From an uncultured Opitutales bacterium (GTDB taxonomy: Bacteria > Verrucomicrobiota > Verrucomicrobiia > Opitutales > Intestinicryptomonadaceae): a DNA stretch of 40,823 bases. The notes under the pieces were generated by a model. The model was not told where the DNA came from, did not search any database, and saw nothing but the letters and a program-made list of their open reading frames with translations. Within the stretch, counting starts at the first letter, position 1. Each line of letters opens with the position of its first letter. A program made the translations under genes and the position numbers. Where the stretch lies: positions 1 to 40,823 of the forward strand of contig URJY01000019.1 of assembly GCA_900548275.1 (NCBI GenBank), read 5' to 3'. Shown in pieces: positions 16,774-24,984 of this stretch.

Positions 16774-17829
16774 CTATTTGCCGTCGAAGACGGCTTCGGG
16801 AAATTTTATAAACTTTCGGTCGTTCATAAGCTTGCCCGCATTTTTATAAGTCGGTATACCCCACGGTCCGTGCCAAAAAAGCACACAAAATGCGCGGGGG
16901 CAGTGTGCGTCGAGTTGTTCGGTAAGGGTGGACACATCGTAAGCCCCGTTTTTGTCGTCCAACCCGAACTTCACCCCGAACTCGGCGACGGCAAAAATTT
17001 TTCCGCTTTCAACAACCGCATCGTATTTGTCCTTAATACACCCGAGGTTTTTTGCGCGTTTGTATTTGTACACATCAAGCCCCACAATATCGGCATTGAA
17101 GAAATCGTACGAACCGTCGGAAAGTTTGTACGGCTCCAGTGAACGCCCCGCCGCAAGGGCGTTTAGCCAGACAACCCTGCACCCCTTTGCGTCCAAAGCC
17201 GCCTTTATCTGGTTCCACAACTTGCGCTGGGTATCGACGGGGATTTTTGCGCCCCACCAAAACCATTCGCCGTTCATTTCGTGCATCGGTCCGAAAATCG
17301 GTATTACCCCCCTGTCGTTGAGGTCGCGGATGCCGGCGGCAACCTCTTCAAGCATTGCAAGCCAACGCGACTTCTCGGGCGAATCCGCCGAAGCGACGAG
17401 TTTCGCCGACTTGTCCTCGAGCTTTACCCGCAATCCTCCGTAGTTCGGAAAATACGGATTCGGGAAGTGGCAAACTATCCTCACAAGACCGCCGCCTTTG
17501 TAATGGCGTTCGGCGACGGAATTGACCGACTCCCAAACGACGGGCTTTTCCGCGTCCTTTAATTTGCGCATTCCCTCTTTGTAGAGATATTCCACACACA
17601 TCAGCGCAGGGATTCTGCCGAATCGGGTTTTCATTAAGTCCCAATCCTTTTCGTTATAGCTTTCGCCGAGTATGTATCTGTCGGAAGCGGAAACATCACG
17701 TATGTATTTCAGGAGCGCGGCTTTTTTTGCGTCGAGTTCGGCTTCGGAGGGAACCGAAGCGGCAAGATGCAAAGATGCAAACGAAACGCCGAGTATAATC
17801 AGATAGAATTTCACCGAAAATAAATTCAC
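16774..17829 (-). CDS. Secreted GH26-like glycoside hydrolase (mannanase-type)
   Basis: This 351-residue protein has the GH26 signature. GPMHEMNGEWFWWG gives the putative acid/base Glu184, and VAEFG gives the putative nucleophile Glu283. Known GH26 enzymes are mostly beta-mannanases, with some acting on mixed-linkage glucans or xylans. I start it at GTG 17829 rather than an upstream ATG at 17871, because a perfect AGGAGG lies 9 bases before the GTG and the result is a clean signal peptide (MNLFSVKFYLIILGVSFASLHLAAS). The protein is therefore predicted to be exported. It is transcribed from its own promoter, downstream of the terminator of the lipoprotein isomerase gene. Substrate is not determined. 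Confidence 0.85.
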   Translation of the reverse strand: MNLFSVKFYLIILGVSFASLHLAASVPSEAELDAKKAALLKYIRDVSASDRYILGESYNEKDWDLMKTRFGRIPALMCVEYLYKEGMRKLKDAEKPVVWESVNSVAERHYKGGGLVRIVCHFPNPYFPNYGGLRVKLEDKSAKLVASADSPEKSRWLAMLEEVAAGIRDLNDRGVIPIFGPMHEMNGEWFWWGAKIPVDTQRKLWNQIKAALDAKGCRVVWLNALAAGRSLEPYKLSDGSYDFFNADIVGLDVYKYKRAKNLGCIKDKYDAVVESGKIFAVAEFGVKFGLDDKNGAYDVSTLTEQLDAHCPRAFCVLFWHGPWGIPTYKNAGKLMNDRKFIKFPEAVFDGK

Positions 17830-17838
17830 GACAAATAA

Positions 17839-17844
17839 CCTCCT
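17839..17844 (-). promoter_or_regulatory. Consensus ribosome-binding site deciding a GTG start
   Basis: The sequence AGGAGG lies 9 bases upstream of the GTG at 17829. It fixes the start of the GH26-like gene and excludes the longer ATG start at 17871, which would place the ribosome site inside the coding region. Confidence 0.8.
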
Positions 17845-17854
17845 CTCGAATATG

Positions 17855-17884
17855 AATATAATCAAAAACAAAACGGTGTTTCAA
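17855..17884 (-). promoter_or_regulatory. Promoter of the GH26-like gene
   Basis: TTGAAA (17884-17879) is followed after 18 bases by TATATT (17860-17855, five of six consensus). It lies between the upstream terminator and the AGGAGG ribosome site, giving a very short leader. Confidence 0.55.
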
Positions 17885-17908
17885 CAAAAAAATTCTTTCG
17901 CCGGCGAC

Positions 17909-17937
17909 AAAAAAAGGCGTCCCGCGAACGGGACGCC
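17909..17937 (-). terminator. Intrinsic terminator of the lipoprotein isomerase gene
   Basis: A GGCGTCCCG/CGGGACGCC stem (17937-17929 with 17924-17916, loop of four) is followed on the minus strand by seven T residues. It lies 35 bases after the stop of the gene at 17973. Confidence 0.88.
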
Positions 17938-17972
17938 CCCAAAAGACCAAATGAAAAAAATAAATCAGCCGA

Positions 17973-18845
17973 CTATTTTACGAAGTCGGAGTTGTTGAGG
18001 TAGTCGTAGCTCATCTTCACGCTTTCGCAGGGCGTGTAGTTGTAGCGTTCGACTTCGACAAAGAAGTGTTCCGTGCCCGCAATCTTGAGGTTTCTGAAGA
18101 TTGCGTCGAAGCCGACCATACCGCTCTGACCGAGTTCCTTTTCGTCCTTGATGTGGAGCAGTCTGAAGCGGTTGGGGTATTTCTTGAAGAGATCCACGGG
18201 ACCCATTTCGCCGCGCACCGCCCAATATACGTCAAGCTCGATGAATACGTAGCGGGGATCCGTGTTCTGGAGCATATACTCCATCATCGAAATCTTGTTT
18301 TCGATTTTTTCGAACTCGTGCTTGTGGTTGTGGTAGCCGAATGCGATTCCCTTTGCCGCAGCGCGCTTGCCGACTTCGTTGAAGTATTCGCAGTATGTCT
18401 GCATATCCTTCAGGGTCGTGGGTCTCTTGAGGTAGGGCATAACCATATATTTCATACCCGCCTTCTGGTGTGCGTCGATTGCCTGATCCCACCACGCGAG
18501 GGCTTTCGAGAAGTCCTTCGAGGCAAGCTCTTCCTTCGACAGAACGCGGTTCTGGTGCGAAGAAATGGCCTTCATACCCGCGTCTTCCACGAGCTTCTTG
18601 AATTCGACGGGATCCATTCCGTAGAATTTGCCGTTGCCGTAGCCCGCAGCCTCAATCGAAGTATAGCCCATTTCCGCGGCCTTCTTGATTGTGCCCGCCA
18701 GATCCTTCTTTACGTCGGCTCTGAGCGAGTAAAGCTGCAGCCCGATTTCCTTCTTGGCGGCGCAGCACGATGTGCCCGCGCAGCCGAAGTTCAATGTCAT
18801 AATTGCGGCGAGAATAGCCGCGTTGATAACCGTTTTAATCTTCAT
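17973..18845 (-). CDS. Lipoprotein TIM-barrel sugar isomerase/epimerase-like protein
   Basis: This 290-residue protein starts MKIKTVINAAILAAIM and carries a lipobox ending in Cys22 (LNFGC), so it is predicted to be a lipoprotein acting outside the cytoplasm. The rest is a xylose isomerase-like TIM barrel, with the motifs GIAFGYHNHKHEF, VFIELDVYW, LLHIKDE and FFVEVERY forming the usual metal site. A second ATG lies immediately upstream (18848), and a longer frame to 18905 adds residues ahead of the signal peptide and is rejected. Being exported, it should act on unphosphorylated sugars. Related family members in other bacteria act as 3-keto-glycoside lyases or hydrolases, which would fit the nearby Tat-exported oxidoreductase. 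That reaction is inference. Confidence 0.83.
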   Translation of the reverse strand: MKIKTVINAAILAAIMTLNFGCAGTSCCAAKKEIGLQLYSLRADVKKDLAGTIKKAAEMGYTSIEAAGYGNGKFYGMDPVEFKKLVEDAGMKAISSHQNRVLSKEELASKDFSKALAWWDQAIDAHQKAGMKYMVMPYLKRPTTLKDMQTYCEYFNEVGKRAAAKGIAFGYHNHKHEFEKIENKISMMEYMLQNTDPRYVFIELDVYWAVRGEMGPVDLFKKYPNRFRLLHIKDEKELGQSGMVGFDAIFRNLKIAGTEHFFVEVERYNYTPCESVKMSYDYLNNSDFVK

Positions 18846-18958
18846 CATATATTTATTGTTGTCTGTTGAAAAATTACCGTTTGAAAGGTCGTACAATGAC
18901 GGCAATAAATTCCGATTTCAAGCATATAATCAGCCGAACGCTCCCGAAATAAATTGCC

Positions 18959-18986
18959 TTGACACTTGGGACGCGCTTTGGAGAAT
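18959..18986 (+). promoter_or_regulatory. Promoter of the membrane PAS gene
   Basis: A consensus TTGACA (18959-18964) is followed after 16 bases by GAGAAT (18981-18986, four of six consensus). It lies about 53 bases upstream of the GTG start at 19040. A second TTGACA at 19005 has no matching -10. Confidence 0.5.
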
Positions 18987-19039
18987 GTCGGCAGATTCGC
19001 GCGTTTGACATTGCGTTTCAAATGTTGGAGAGAAAAACA

Positions 19040-20143
19040 GTGGTGTTGTCGGTTGCGGCGTACTTTGCGTTCGCCGCGGCGGCGTTTGCCTTTCGGATTT
19101 CGACCGACTTGGGAACCGCGCCGTTCGGCGTATCGGTGTATCCCGAAAATCCGCACCCGCTGCACCTGTGCAACATCACGGACGAGCTTTACGAGTACAA
19201 AAAGCTGACGGGCTTTCTGAGCCTGCTTGTCGCGCTTTCCATCGGGATTTTCGGGGCGTGGCTTCTCGGCTCGCGGAGCGCGCAAAACAGGGCTCTTTCG
19301 ATATTCAACAGTCTCCCCGGTCGGGTGGGAGTGTGCACGCGCGACAAGAAAATCCTTTTTTTTCACTCCGAAATAAGGGAGCTTAACGAAAAACACTTCT
19401 CGCACCTGCGCGAAATAAAGAACATCGACTACGAGGCGATTTCGGCAGCAATCAACACGGTGTTCAATACGGGCGAACCGTTCGTGCTCGACTACGACTA
19501 CAAAAAGGTGAGGCGTTCGATGACCATTTCGCCGCTCGACAAATCGGTTTTCGGGCGCGAATGCGTAGTCTGGTTCTCACACGACAACACCGAGCTTCAG
19601 GAGGCCAGAGAGCAGGCGGAATACTTTGCGCGCAAAAGCGCGGCGTCGCTGCAGCAGTTGCGCGAGAACACGCGGATGTGGAAAATCCTGCTCAACGCCC
19701 TGCCGATAATAGTGTTCGCAAAAGACCCGCAGGACGACTTCAGATACGTATTCGCGAACAAGACCGCGCGGAAGTTCGCAAATTCGCACGTCGTGGGGCT
19801 GACCGACTTCGACATTTTCCCCGAAAAATTCGCCCGCGAACACCGCCGCGAGGACATCGAAAATATGCGCACGCCCGACGAGGGAATGGAACAGTGCATA
19901 ACCTTTACCGACAATTCGGGAAAGACCCGCTATATGCGCGACATCCGCTACCCGTTCACCGACGAGAACGGCAAGGCACTGCTTCTGGGCGCGATGTTCG
20001 ACATATCCGAAATGTACGAAAGCAATCCGCAACTGCCCGCAAAGCCCGCCGAAATGCCGTCGGTGCAAAATCGGGCGAACGCGCAAACATCGCCCCCCGA
20101 TTTTTCGGACGAAACGGAATCGCCCGACGAAAAAAAAGATTGA
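19040..20143 (+). CDS. Membrane protein with one or two PAS domains and no output domain
   Basis: This 367-residue protein has two predicted membrane helices (about residues 3-20 and 58-76) enclosing a short periplasmic loop. After them come a PAS-like segment (about 85-185, starting SIFNSLPGRVGVCTRDKKILFFHS), a short coiled coil, and a clear PAS domain (about 218-335: LNALPIIVFAKDPQDDFRYVFAN, then YMRDIRYPFTDENGKALLLGAMFDISE). It then ends in a Pro/Ala-rich tail with no histidine kinase, GGDEF or methyl-accepting domain. I start it at GTG 19040 because GGAGAG lies 7 bases upstream. An ATG at 19022 is possible but has no ribosome site. It diverges from the lipoprotein isomerase and is followed by secG. 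Its signalling partner is unknown. Confidence 0.75.
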   Translation: MVLSVAAYFAFAAAAFAFRISTDLGTAPFGVSVYPENPHPLHLCNITDELYEYKKLTGFLSLLVALSIGIFGAWLLGSRSAQNRALSIFNSLPGRVGVCTRDKKILFFHSEIRELNEKHFSHLREIKNIDYEAISAAINTVFNTGEPFVLDYDYKKVRRSMTISPLDKSVFGRECVVWFSHDNTELQEAREQAEYFARKSAASLQQLRENTRMWKILLNALPIIVFAKDPQDDFRYVFANKTARKFANSHVVGLTDFDIFPEKFAREHRREDIENMRTPDEGMEQCITFTDNSGKTRYMRDIRYPFTDENGKALLLGAMFDISEMYESNPQLPAKPAEMPSVQNRANAQTSPPDFSDETESPDEKKD

Positions 20144-20201
20144 TATGCGCCCCGAAAACGCCATTATCGGATTTTTAACTTAGAAAATTTAGGATTTATA
20201 A

Positions 20202-20591
20202 ATGGCTTCCATATTGATAGGTATCTTCACTTTCGTACTCGTGCTGGTTTGCGTACTTCTGGTGCTCGTCATCCTGATGCAGCGTCCGAGCGCAAACGCG
20301 GGAATGGGCGCAGCCCTCGGCGGCGGAATGGCGGAAGGCGCGTTCGGCGGCGAAACGGGCAATGTCCTGACAAAGGCGACCGTAAGACTGACGGTGCTCT
20401 ACTTCGTAATTTCGGCGGCACTCTATTTGGGCTACATCTACACGACGGGCGGAAGCGCGTCGGAAGCATCGCAAACGCCGTCGATTTCGTCGCTCGTGGA
20501 AAAGAAAAAGGCGGAGGCGGAAAAGGCGGCTCCCAAAGCCGACGCGGCGAAAGCCCCCGCAACTCCCGCAGCCCCCGCACAGAAAAAATAA
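20202..20591 (+). CDS. secG: Preprotein translocase subunit SecG
   Basis: SecG is the small membrane subunit of the SecYEG channel. The 129-residue protein has two membrane helices (about residues 3-24 and 64-84) around the conserved cytoplasmic loop LMQRPSANAGMGAALGGG and the NVLTKAT segment, all standard for SecG. An Ala/Lys/Pro-rich tail of about 35 residues extends past the usual length. It lies 58 bases after the PAS gene and 3 bases before the LolA-like gene, so it is coupled to the latter. Confidence 0.93.
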   Translation: MASILIGIFTFVLVLVCVLLVLVILMQRPSANAGMGAALGGGMAEGAFGGETGNVLTKATVRLTVLYFVISAALYLGYIYTTGGSASEASQTPSISSLVEKKKAEAEKAAPKADAAKAPATPAAPAQKK

Positions 20592-20594
20592 CGG

Positions 20595-21428
20595 ATGGCG
20601 AAATTTCTCCAACTTTTGACGGGCGCGTTTTTCGCGCTCGTTTTTGTATCCGCAGCCGACGCGCAAATTCGGCGCGGCTTCGACAAAGTGCCCGAAATAA
20701 CAGAAGCGCAGTCCGAGGAAATCTGGAGCGCATTCAGGGGCGCAAGGCTCGCGGGCGACTACGTTTTCGATTTCGAAATAACGCACTCGCCCCGACGCGG
20801 CGAAGACGTTGCGTATGTCGGCGAAATGTACGGATCGGAGCGCGGCGGAAAAAAGCTGACGCGCATAAGGGTGAAAAGGGCGGACGAACCGAATTCGGCG
20901 TATCGCGATTTCATTCTCGAAAACTCGCCCGCAGCCCAAAAGGTCTGGGCTGCAAAAGGCGGCGCATTCGCCAAAGTGCCGAATTCGGAATGGGCGAAGC
21001 CGCTCGTCGACGGGCTGATTTTTTCGCCGTTCGACCTGCTTATGCCCTACGTAAACTGGGCGCATAGATACGACCGCGCGGGACGCGTCGGACAGGCTGT
21101 CTATTTCTTCGACCTGCCCGCCCCCGACGGCTTCGGCGAAAACGTCTCGAAAGTCGAACTTGCAATCACGCGCGAGTTCAATTCGCCCGCGCAGACGCGC
21201 ATATTCGCAAAAGACGGCAAGACGCTCAAAACGGTTTCGCTCGGCTCGGTGAAGAAAGTCGACGGCGTGTGGATTGTACTCGAGCTTTCCGCCCGCGACG
21301 AAATCTCGCGCGACAAAGACAAGCTCAAGTTCCGCGCGGCAAACCTGAGGACGGTAGTCGATTCCGCCGTTTTCGACCCGTCGCAGAAGCCTCAAGAACC
21401 GCCTCGACGCGAAATGAAAAAACTCTGA
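20595..21428 (+). CDS. LolA-like outer-membrane lipoprotein-sorting family protein (TP_0789-type)
   Basis: This 277-residue protein has a signal peptide (MAKFLQLLTGAFFALVFVSAADA) and a predicted LolA/LolB-like half-barrel. Strands are visible through DYVFDFEIT, YVGEMYGSERGGKKLTRIRV, AVYFFDLPAP and TRIFAKDGKTLKTVSLGSVKKVDG. It looks like the family annotated as outer-membrane lipoprotein-sorting protein of the TP_0789 type. It begins 3 bases after secG, which suggests co-expression with the export machinery. Whether it truly sorts lipoproteins is not shown by sequence. Confidence 0.65.
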   Translation: MAKFLQLLTGAFFALVFVSAADAQIRRGFDKVPEITEAQSEEIWSAFRGARLAGDYVFDFEITHSPRRGEDVAYVGEMYGSERGGKKLTRIRVKRADEPNSAYRDFILENSPAAQKVWAAKGGAFAKVPNSEWAKPLVDGLIFSPFDLLMPYVNWAHRYDRAGRVGQAVYFFDLPAPDGFGENVSKVELAITREFNSPAQTRIFAKDGKTLKTVSLGSVKKVDGVWIVLELSARDEISRDKDKLKFRAANLRTVVDSAVFDPSQKPQEPPRREMKKL

Positions 21429-21494
21429 GCCTTGTTGCGCGCGACGTCCGCAATTCCCATCCGTCACATTCCATTTAAAAGATTGTAAGTTTTC

Positions 21495-21524
21495 CGCGCC
21501 CGATTTATCGTAGGCGCGTTTTTT
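21495..21524 (+). terminator. Terminator after the LolA-like gene
   Basis: CGCGCC (21495-21500) pairs with GGCGCG (21513-21518), with a nested CGAT/ATCG pair between them, followed by six T residues. It ends only 28 bases before the ATG of the M29 aminopeptidase, so it could alternatively act in that gene's leader. Confidence 0.75.
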
Positions 21525-21552
21525 ACGAATTTCTACTTTCAAAGGAAATACT

Positions 21553-22662
21553 ATGGATTCGCGTTATATCAAATTGGCAAAAACTTTGTGCGGACATTCC
21601 GCGAAAATCGCAAAGGGCGAACACGTGCTTCTCGACCTCTGGGAAACCCCCGTGGAAATGGCGGAGGCACTCATAGACGAAGTGGCATCGCGCGGGGCGT
21701 TTGCGCACGTCGAATTGGGAAATCCGCGCATTGCGCGCAGGCTCGCGCTCTCGTCGGGCGGCGACAGGCTCGCGGTTGCGGCGGACTGTTCGCTGTACAA
21801 AATGAAGAAAATGGACGCGTACATCGCAATCCGCGGCTCGCACAACATCTTCGAAAACTCCGACGTTCCGCAAAACAGAATGGCTGAAATTTCCGCGGCG
21901 ATGAAGGAGTCGGTTGACTGGCGCGTAAACAGGACAAAGTGGGTTGTGCTGCGATGGCCGAATCCCGCGATGGCGCAGCTTGCGCAGATGAGCACCGAAG
22001 CTTTCGAAGGCTTCTACTTCGACGTATGCACGATGGACTACGACAAAATGGAAGTCGGAATGGCTGCAATGAAAAAGCTTATGGAGCAGACCGACCAAGT
22101 GCACATCAAGGGAGTCGACACCGACCTGCGCTTCTCCATCAAGGGGATGAAGGCGATTCCCTGCGGCGGGCAGTACAACATCCCCGACGGCGAAATCTTC
22201 ACCGCGCCGATACGCGACAGCGTCGAGGGCGTGGTAACATACAACGCGCCGACAATCTACAACGGCGTGTCGTTCGACAGAATCACGCTCGAATTCGAGA
22301 AGGGAAAAATCGTGCGCGCGGGCTCGCCGTCGAACGAGCTTATGCTGCGGAAAATCCTATCGAGCGACGAAGGCGCATCGTACATCGGCGAGTTCGCAAT
22401 GGGCTTCAACCCCTACGTCAACCGCCCGATGCGCGACATCCTCTTCGACGAGAAAATCGCGGGCTCGTTCCACTTCACCCCTGGGCAGGCGTACACGGAG
22501 GCGGACAACGGCAACAAGTCGCGAATCCACTGGGATATGGTCTGCATCCAGACGCCAGAATACGGCGGCGGCGAAATCTATTTCGACGGAAAACTCGTGC
22601 GCAAAGACGGTCTGTTCGTGGGCGGCGAAATCGAAAAGCTCAACCCCGACTACCTCAAATAA
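21553..22662 (+). CDS. M29-family metallo-aminopeptidase
   Basis: This 369-residue cytoplasmic protein matches the M29 (AmpS / aminopeptidase T-like) family, dinuclear-metal enzymes that remove N-terminal residues from peptides. Visible motifs include PCGGQYNIPDGEIFTAPI in the middle and, near the C-terminus, FHFTPGQAY, IHWDMVC and GEIYFDGKLVRKDGLF, which carry the metal-ligating His, Asp and Glu residues of the family. The start ATG has AAAGGAA upstream at good spacing. One base separates its stop from the RluA-type gene, so they are translationally close. Peptide recycling is the likely role. Confidence 0.9.
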   Translation: MDSRYIKLAKTLCGHSAKIAKGEHVLLDLWETPVEMAEALIDEVASRGAFAHVELGNPRIARRLALSSGGDRLAVAADCSLYKMKKMDAYIAIRGSHNIFENSDVPQNRMAEISAAMKESVDWRVNRTKWVVLRWPNPAMAQLAQMSTEAFEGFYFDVCTMDYDKMEVGMAAMKKLMEQTDQVHIKGVDTDLRFSIKGMKAIPCGGQYNIPDGEIFTAPIRDSVEGVVTYNAPTIYNGVSFDRITLEFEKGKIVRAGSPSNELMLRKILSSDEGASYIGEFAMGFNPYVNRPMRDILFDEKIAGSFHFTPGQAYTEADNGNKSRIHWDMVCIQTPEYGGGEIYFDGKLVRKDGLFVGGEIEKLNPDYLK

Positions 22663-22663
22663 T

Positions 22664-23608
22664 ATGGACCGCACCAGAACCTATACGCACCCCGAGGGCG
22701 CGCCGCCGACCCGCGCCGACAAGGCGGTAGCGGCGTTCCTTGCCGACGAAATTTCGCGCTCGAGACTCGAGGAAAGTTTCAGGGAGGGCAAGGTGAAAAT
22801 CGGCGGGCAGCCCATCGCGAAAAAGCTCGAGCTTCGCGCGGGCAACTGCGTTGAAATCGAACTTCCCCCGCCGCTCGAAACCGAAGTCAAGCCCGTCGAC
22901 ATCCCCGTGGAAATCCTCTTCGAAGACGACGACGTTGTTGTGGTCAACAAGCCCGCGGGAATGACAGTCCACCCCGGGAGCGGCACGGGCAACGACACGC
23001 TCGTGCACGCAATGATGTTCCACTGCAGGGGAAAGCTGAGCATGGCGGGCGGCGCGATGCGCCCCGGGATAGTCCACAGGCTCGACAAGGAAACTTCGGG
23101 CGTGATGATTATGGCGAAAAACGACAACGCCTACTACAGACTCGTCGAAATGTTCTCCGAACGCGAGCTCGACAAGGAGTATGCGGCAATCGTAAGCGGC
23201 GTGCCGAACGTCGGCAGCGGCACGATACGCAAGCCCATAGGCAGGCATCCCGTTTTCAAAACAAAGATGTGCATAAGCGAGGCCGGACGCGACGCGCGCA
23301 CCGACTGGACGCTCGTCGAAAAATTCGCCAGCAAGTCGGCGCTGCTTTCGTGCAAAATCTTCACGGGACGCACGCACCAAATCCGCGTGCACCTCACCGA
23401 CCTCGGCTATCCCATTCTCGGCGACTACACCTACTGTTTCCAGAAAAACAAATTCCGCGAAATAGAGCCGCCGCAGCGCGTAATGCTGCACGCAAAAAAG
23501 CTGCGCCTGCCGCATCCGACAAAGCGCGGGCAAATTATCGACGCCGAAGCACCGTTCCCCGAGGACTTCCAAAACCTTCTCGAAACACTGAGAAAGACAT
23601 ACATTTAA
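22664..23608 (+). CDS. RluA-family pseudouridine synthase
   Basis: This 314-residue enzyme isomerises uridine to pseudouridine in rRNA or tRNA. An S4-like RNA-binding domain covers about residues 15-85. The catalytic domain carries the RluA signature HRLDKETSGVMIMAKN, which contains the catalytic Asp, followed by GRTHQIRVHLTDLGYPILGDYTY. Which sites it modifies (RluD-, RluC- or RluA-type) cannot be settled by eye; the S4 domain favours RluC/RluD-like. It starts one base after the aminopeptidase stop and is followed 21 bases later by metY. Confidence 0.93.
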   Translation: MDRTRTYTHPEGAPPTRADKAVAAFLADEISRSRLEESFREGKVKIGGQPIAKKLELRAGNCVEIELPPPLETEVKPVDIPVEILFEDDDVVVVNKPAGMTVHPGSGTGNDTLVHAMMFHCRGKLSMAGGAMRPGIVHRLDKETSGVMIMAKNDNAYYRLVEMFSERELDKEYAAIVSGVPNVGSGTIRKPIGRHPVFKTKMCISEAGRDARTDWTLVEKFASKSALLSCKIFTGRTHQIRVHLTDLGYPILGDYTYCFQKNKFREIEPPQRVMLHAKKLRLPHPTKRGQIIDAEAPFPEDFQNLLETLRKTYI

Positions 23609-23629
23609 AACAATCAATATACAACAAAA

Positions 23630-24907
23630 ATGGATAACAACTATCACATCGAAACAATCTCGGTGCAGGGCGGATGGGAGCCGAAAAACGGCGAACCGCG
23701 CGTTGCGCCCATCGTGCAGAGCACGACATACAAATACGAAACCGCGCAGGAACTCGCCGACCTCTTCGACCTCAAGGCGGCGGGGCACTTCTACACGCGC
23801 CTGAGCAATCCGACGGTCGAATTCCTCGAAAAGAAAATGGCTGCGCTCTGCGGCGGCATAGGCTCAATCGCAACGTCGAGCGGTCAGGGCGCGACGTCGC
23901 TGCTCGCGCTCAACCTCTGTTCGGCGGGCGACCACATCGTAAGCTCCGACACAATCTACGGCGGAAGCACGAACCTGCTCGGACACTCGCTTGCGAAGCT
24001 CGGCATAGAAACGACGTTCGTAAATCAGGATGCGCCCGAAGCCGAAATCGCGGCGGCAATCCGCCCCAACACTAAATTCATCTTCGCCGAAACGCTCTCG
24101 AATCCGAGCGTAAAGGTGCTCGACTTCGACAAGTTCTCGCGCGTGGCAAAGGCGGCGGGCATTCCGCTTGTAATCGACAACACGTTCCCGACTCCCGCGC
24201 TCTGCCGCCCGTTCGACTTCGGCGCGAATATCGTAACGCACAGTACTTCGAAATTCGCCGACGGACACGCGTCCGCGCTCGGCGGAATCGTCGTGGACAA
24301 GGGCGACTTCGACTTCGCATCGTCCGACAAATTCCCCGCACTCACCGCGCCCGACGAAAGCTACCACGGAATGGTCTACACAAAGACTTTCGGCAAGTTC
24401 GCGTTCCTCGCAAAAGCCCGCACGCACGTTATGCGCGACTTCGGAATGATGATGGCGCCGATGAACGCGTGGATTACGAATATGAACCTCGAAACGCTCG
24501 CGCTGCGCATGGAACGCCACAGCTACAACGCGCAGAAAGTTGCGGAATTTCTCGAATCGCATCCGAAAGTCGAGTGGGTGAACTACCCCGGGCTGAAAAG
24601 CTCGCCCGAACACGAACGCGCCAAGAAATACCTCAAGGCATGCGGCGGCGTAATGACGTTCGGACCGAAAGGCGGCAGGGCTGCGGCGGAAAAGCTTATG
24701 GACAGCCTGAAGCTCGCCGCGATTGTCTGCCACGTTGCCGACGCGCGCACGGGCGTTCTCCATCCCGCGAGCACGACGCACCGCCAGCTCTCCGAAAAGG
24801 AGCAGATTGAAACGGGAATCCTGCCCGAGCTTATCCGCCTGTCAGTTGGTATCGAGCACGTCGACGACATCATTGCCGACCTCGACCAAGCCCTTGCGAA
24901 AATCTAA
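23630..24907 (+). CDS. metY: O-acetylhomoserine sulfhydrylase (aminocarboxypropyltransferase)
   Basis: This PLP enzyme makes homocysteine from O-acetylhomoserine and sulfide. The 425-residue protein has the Cys/Met-metabolism PLP fold, with the cofactor lysine in VTHSTSKFADGHAS (Lys208), the IDNTFPTPALCRPF aspartate region, and the substrate-phase YTRLSNPTVEFLEKK motif. Length and the GHASALGGIVVD stretch favour MetY over cystathionine gamma-synthase. No Shine-Dalgarno sequence is visible before the ATG. It ends at a strong bidirectional terminator shared with the suf operon. Other methionine genes are absent from the window. Confidence 0.92.
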   Translation: MDNNYHIETISVQGGWEPKNGEPRVAPIVQSTTYKYETAQELADLFDLKAAGHFYTRLSNPTVEFLEKKMAALCGGIGSIATSSGQGATSLLALNLCSAGDHIVSSDTIYGGSTNLLGHSLAKLGIETTFVNQDAPEAEIAAAIRPNTKFIFAETLSNPSVKVLDFDKFSRVAKAAGIPLVIDNTFPTPALCRPFDFGANIVTHSTSKFADGHASALGGIVVDKGDFDFASSDKFPALTAPDESYHGMVYTKTFGKFAFLAKARTHVMRDFGMMMAPMNAWITNMNLETLALRMERHSYNAQKVAEFLESHPKVEWVNYPGLKSSPEHERAKKYLKACGGVMTFGPKGGRAAAEKLMDSLKLAAIVCHVADARTGVLHPASTTHRQLSEKEQIETGILPELIRLSVGIEHVDDIIADLDQALAKI

Positions 24908-24930
24908 TCGCCCCGAATTTTCGGGCACAA

Positions 24931-24968
24931 AAAAAGGCTGCGGAATTTCGTTTCTCCGCAGCCTTTTT
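24931..24968. terminator. Bidirectional terminator between metY and sufD
   Basis: A perfect 14-bp stem (24931-24944 with 24955-24968, loop of 10) has five A residues at its start and five T residues at its end. It therefore works for both converging genes. It lies 24 bases past metY and 17 bases past the sufD stop. Confidence 0.92.
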
Positions 24969-24984
24969 CGTTAAAATTTCGAGC

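Noticed and set aside
19005..19010. Second TTGACA upstream of the PAS gene as a promoter
   Set aside because: No acceptable -10 lies 15-19 bases downstream; that position holds the ribosome site.
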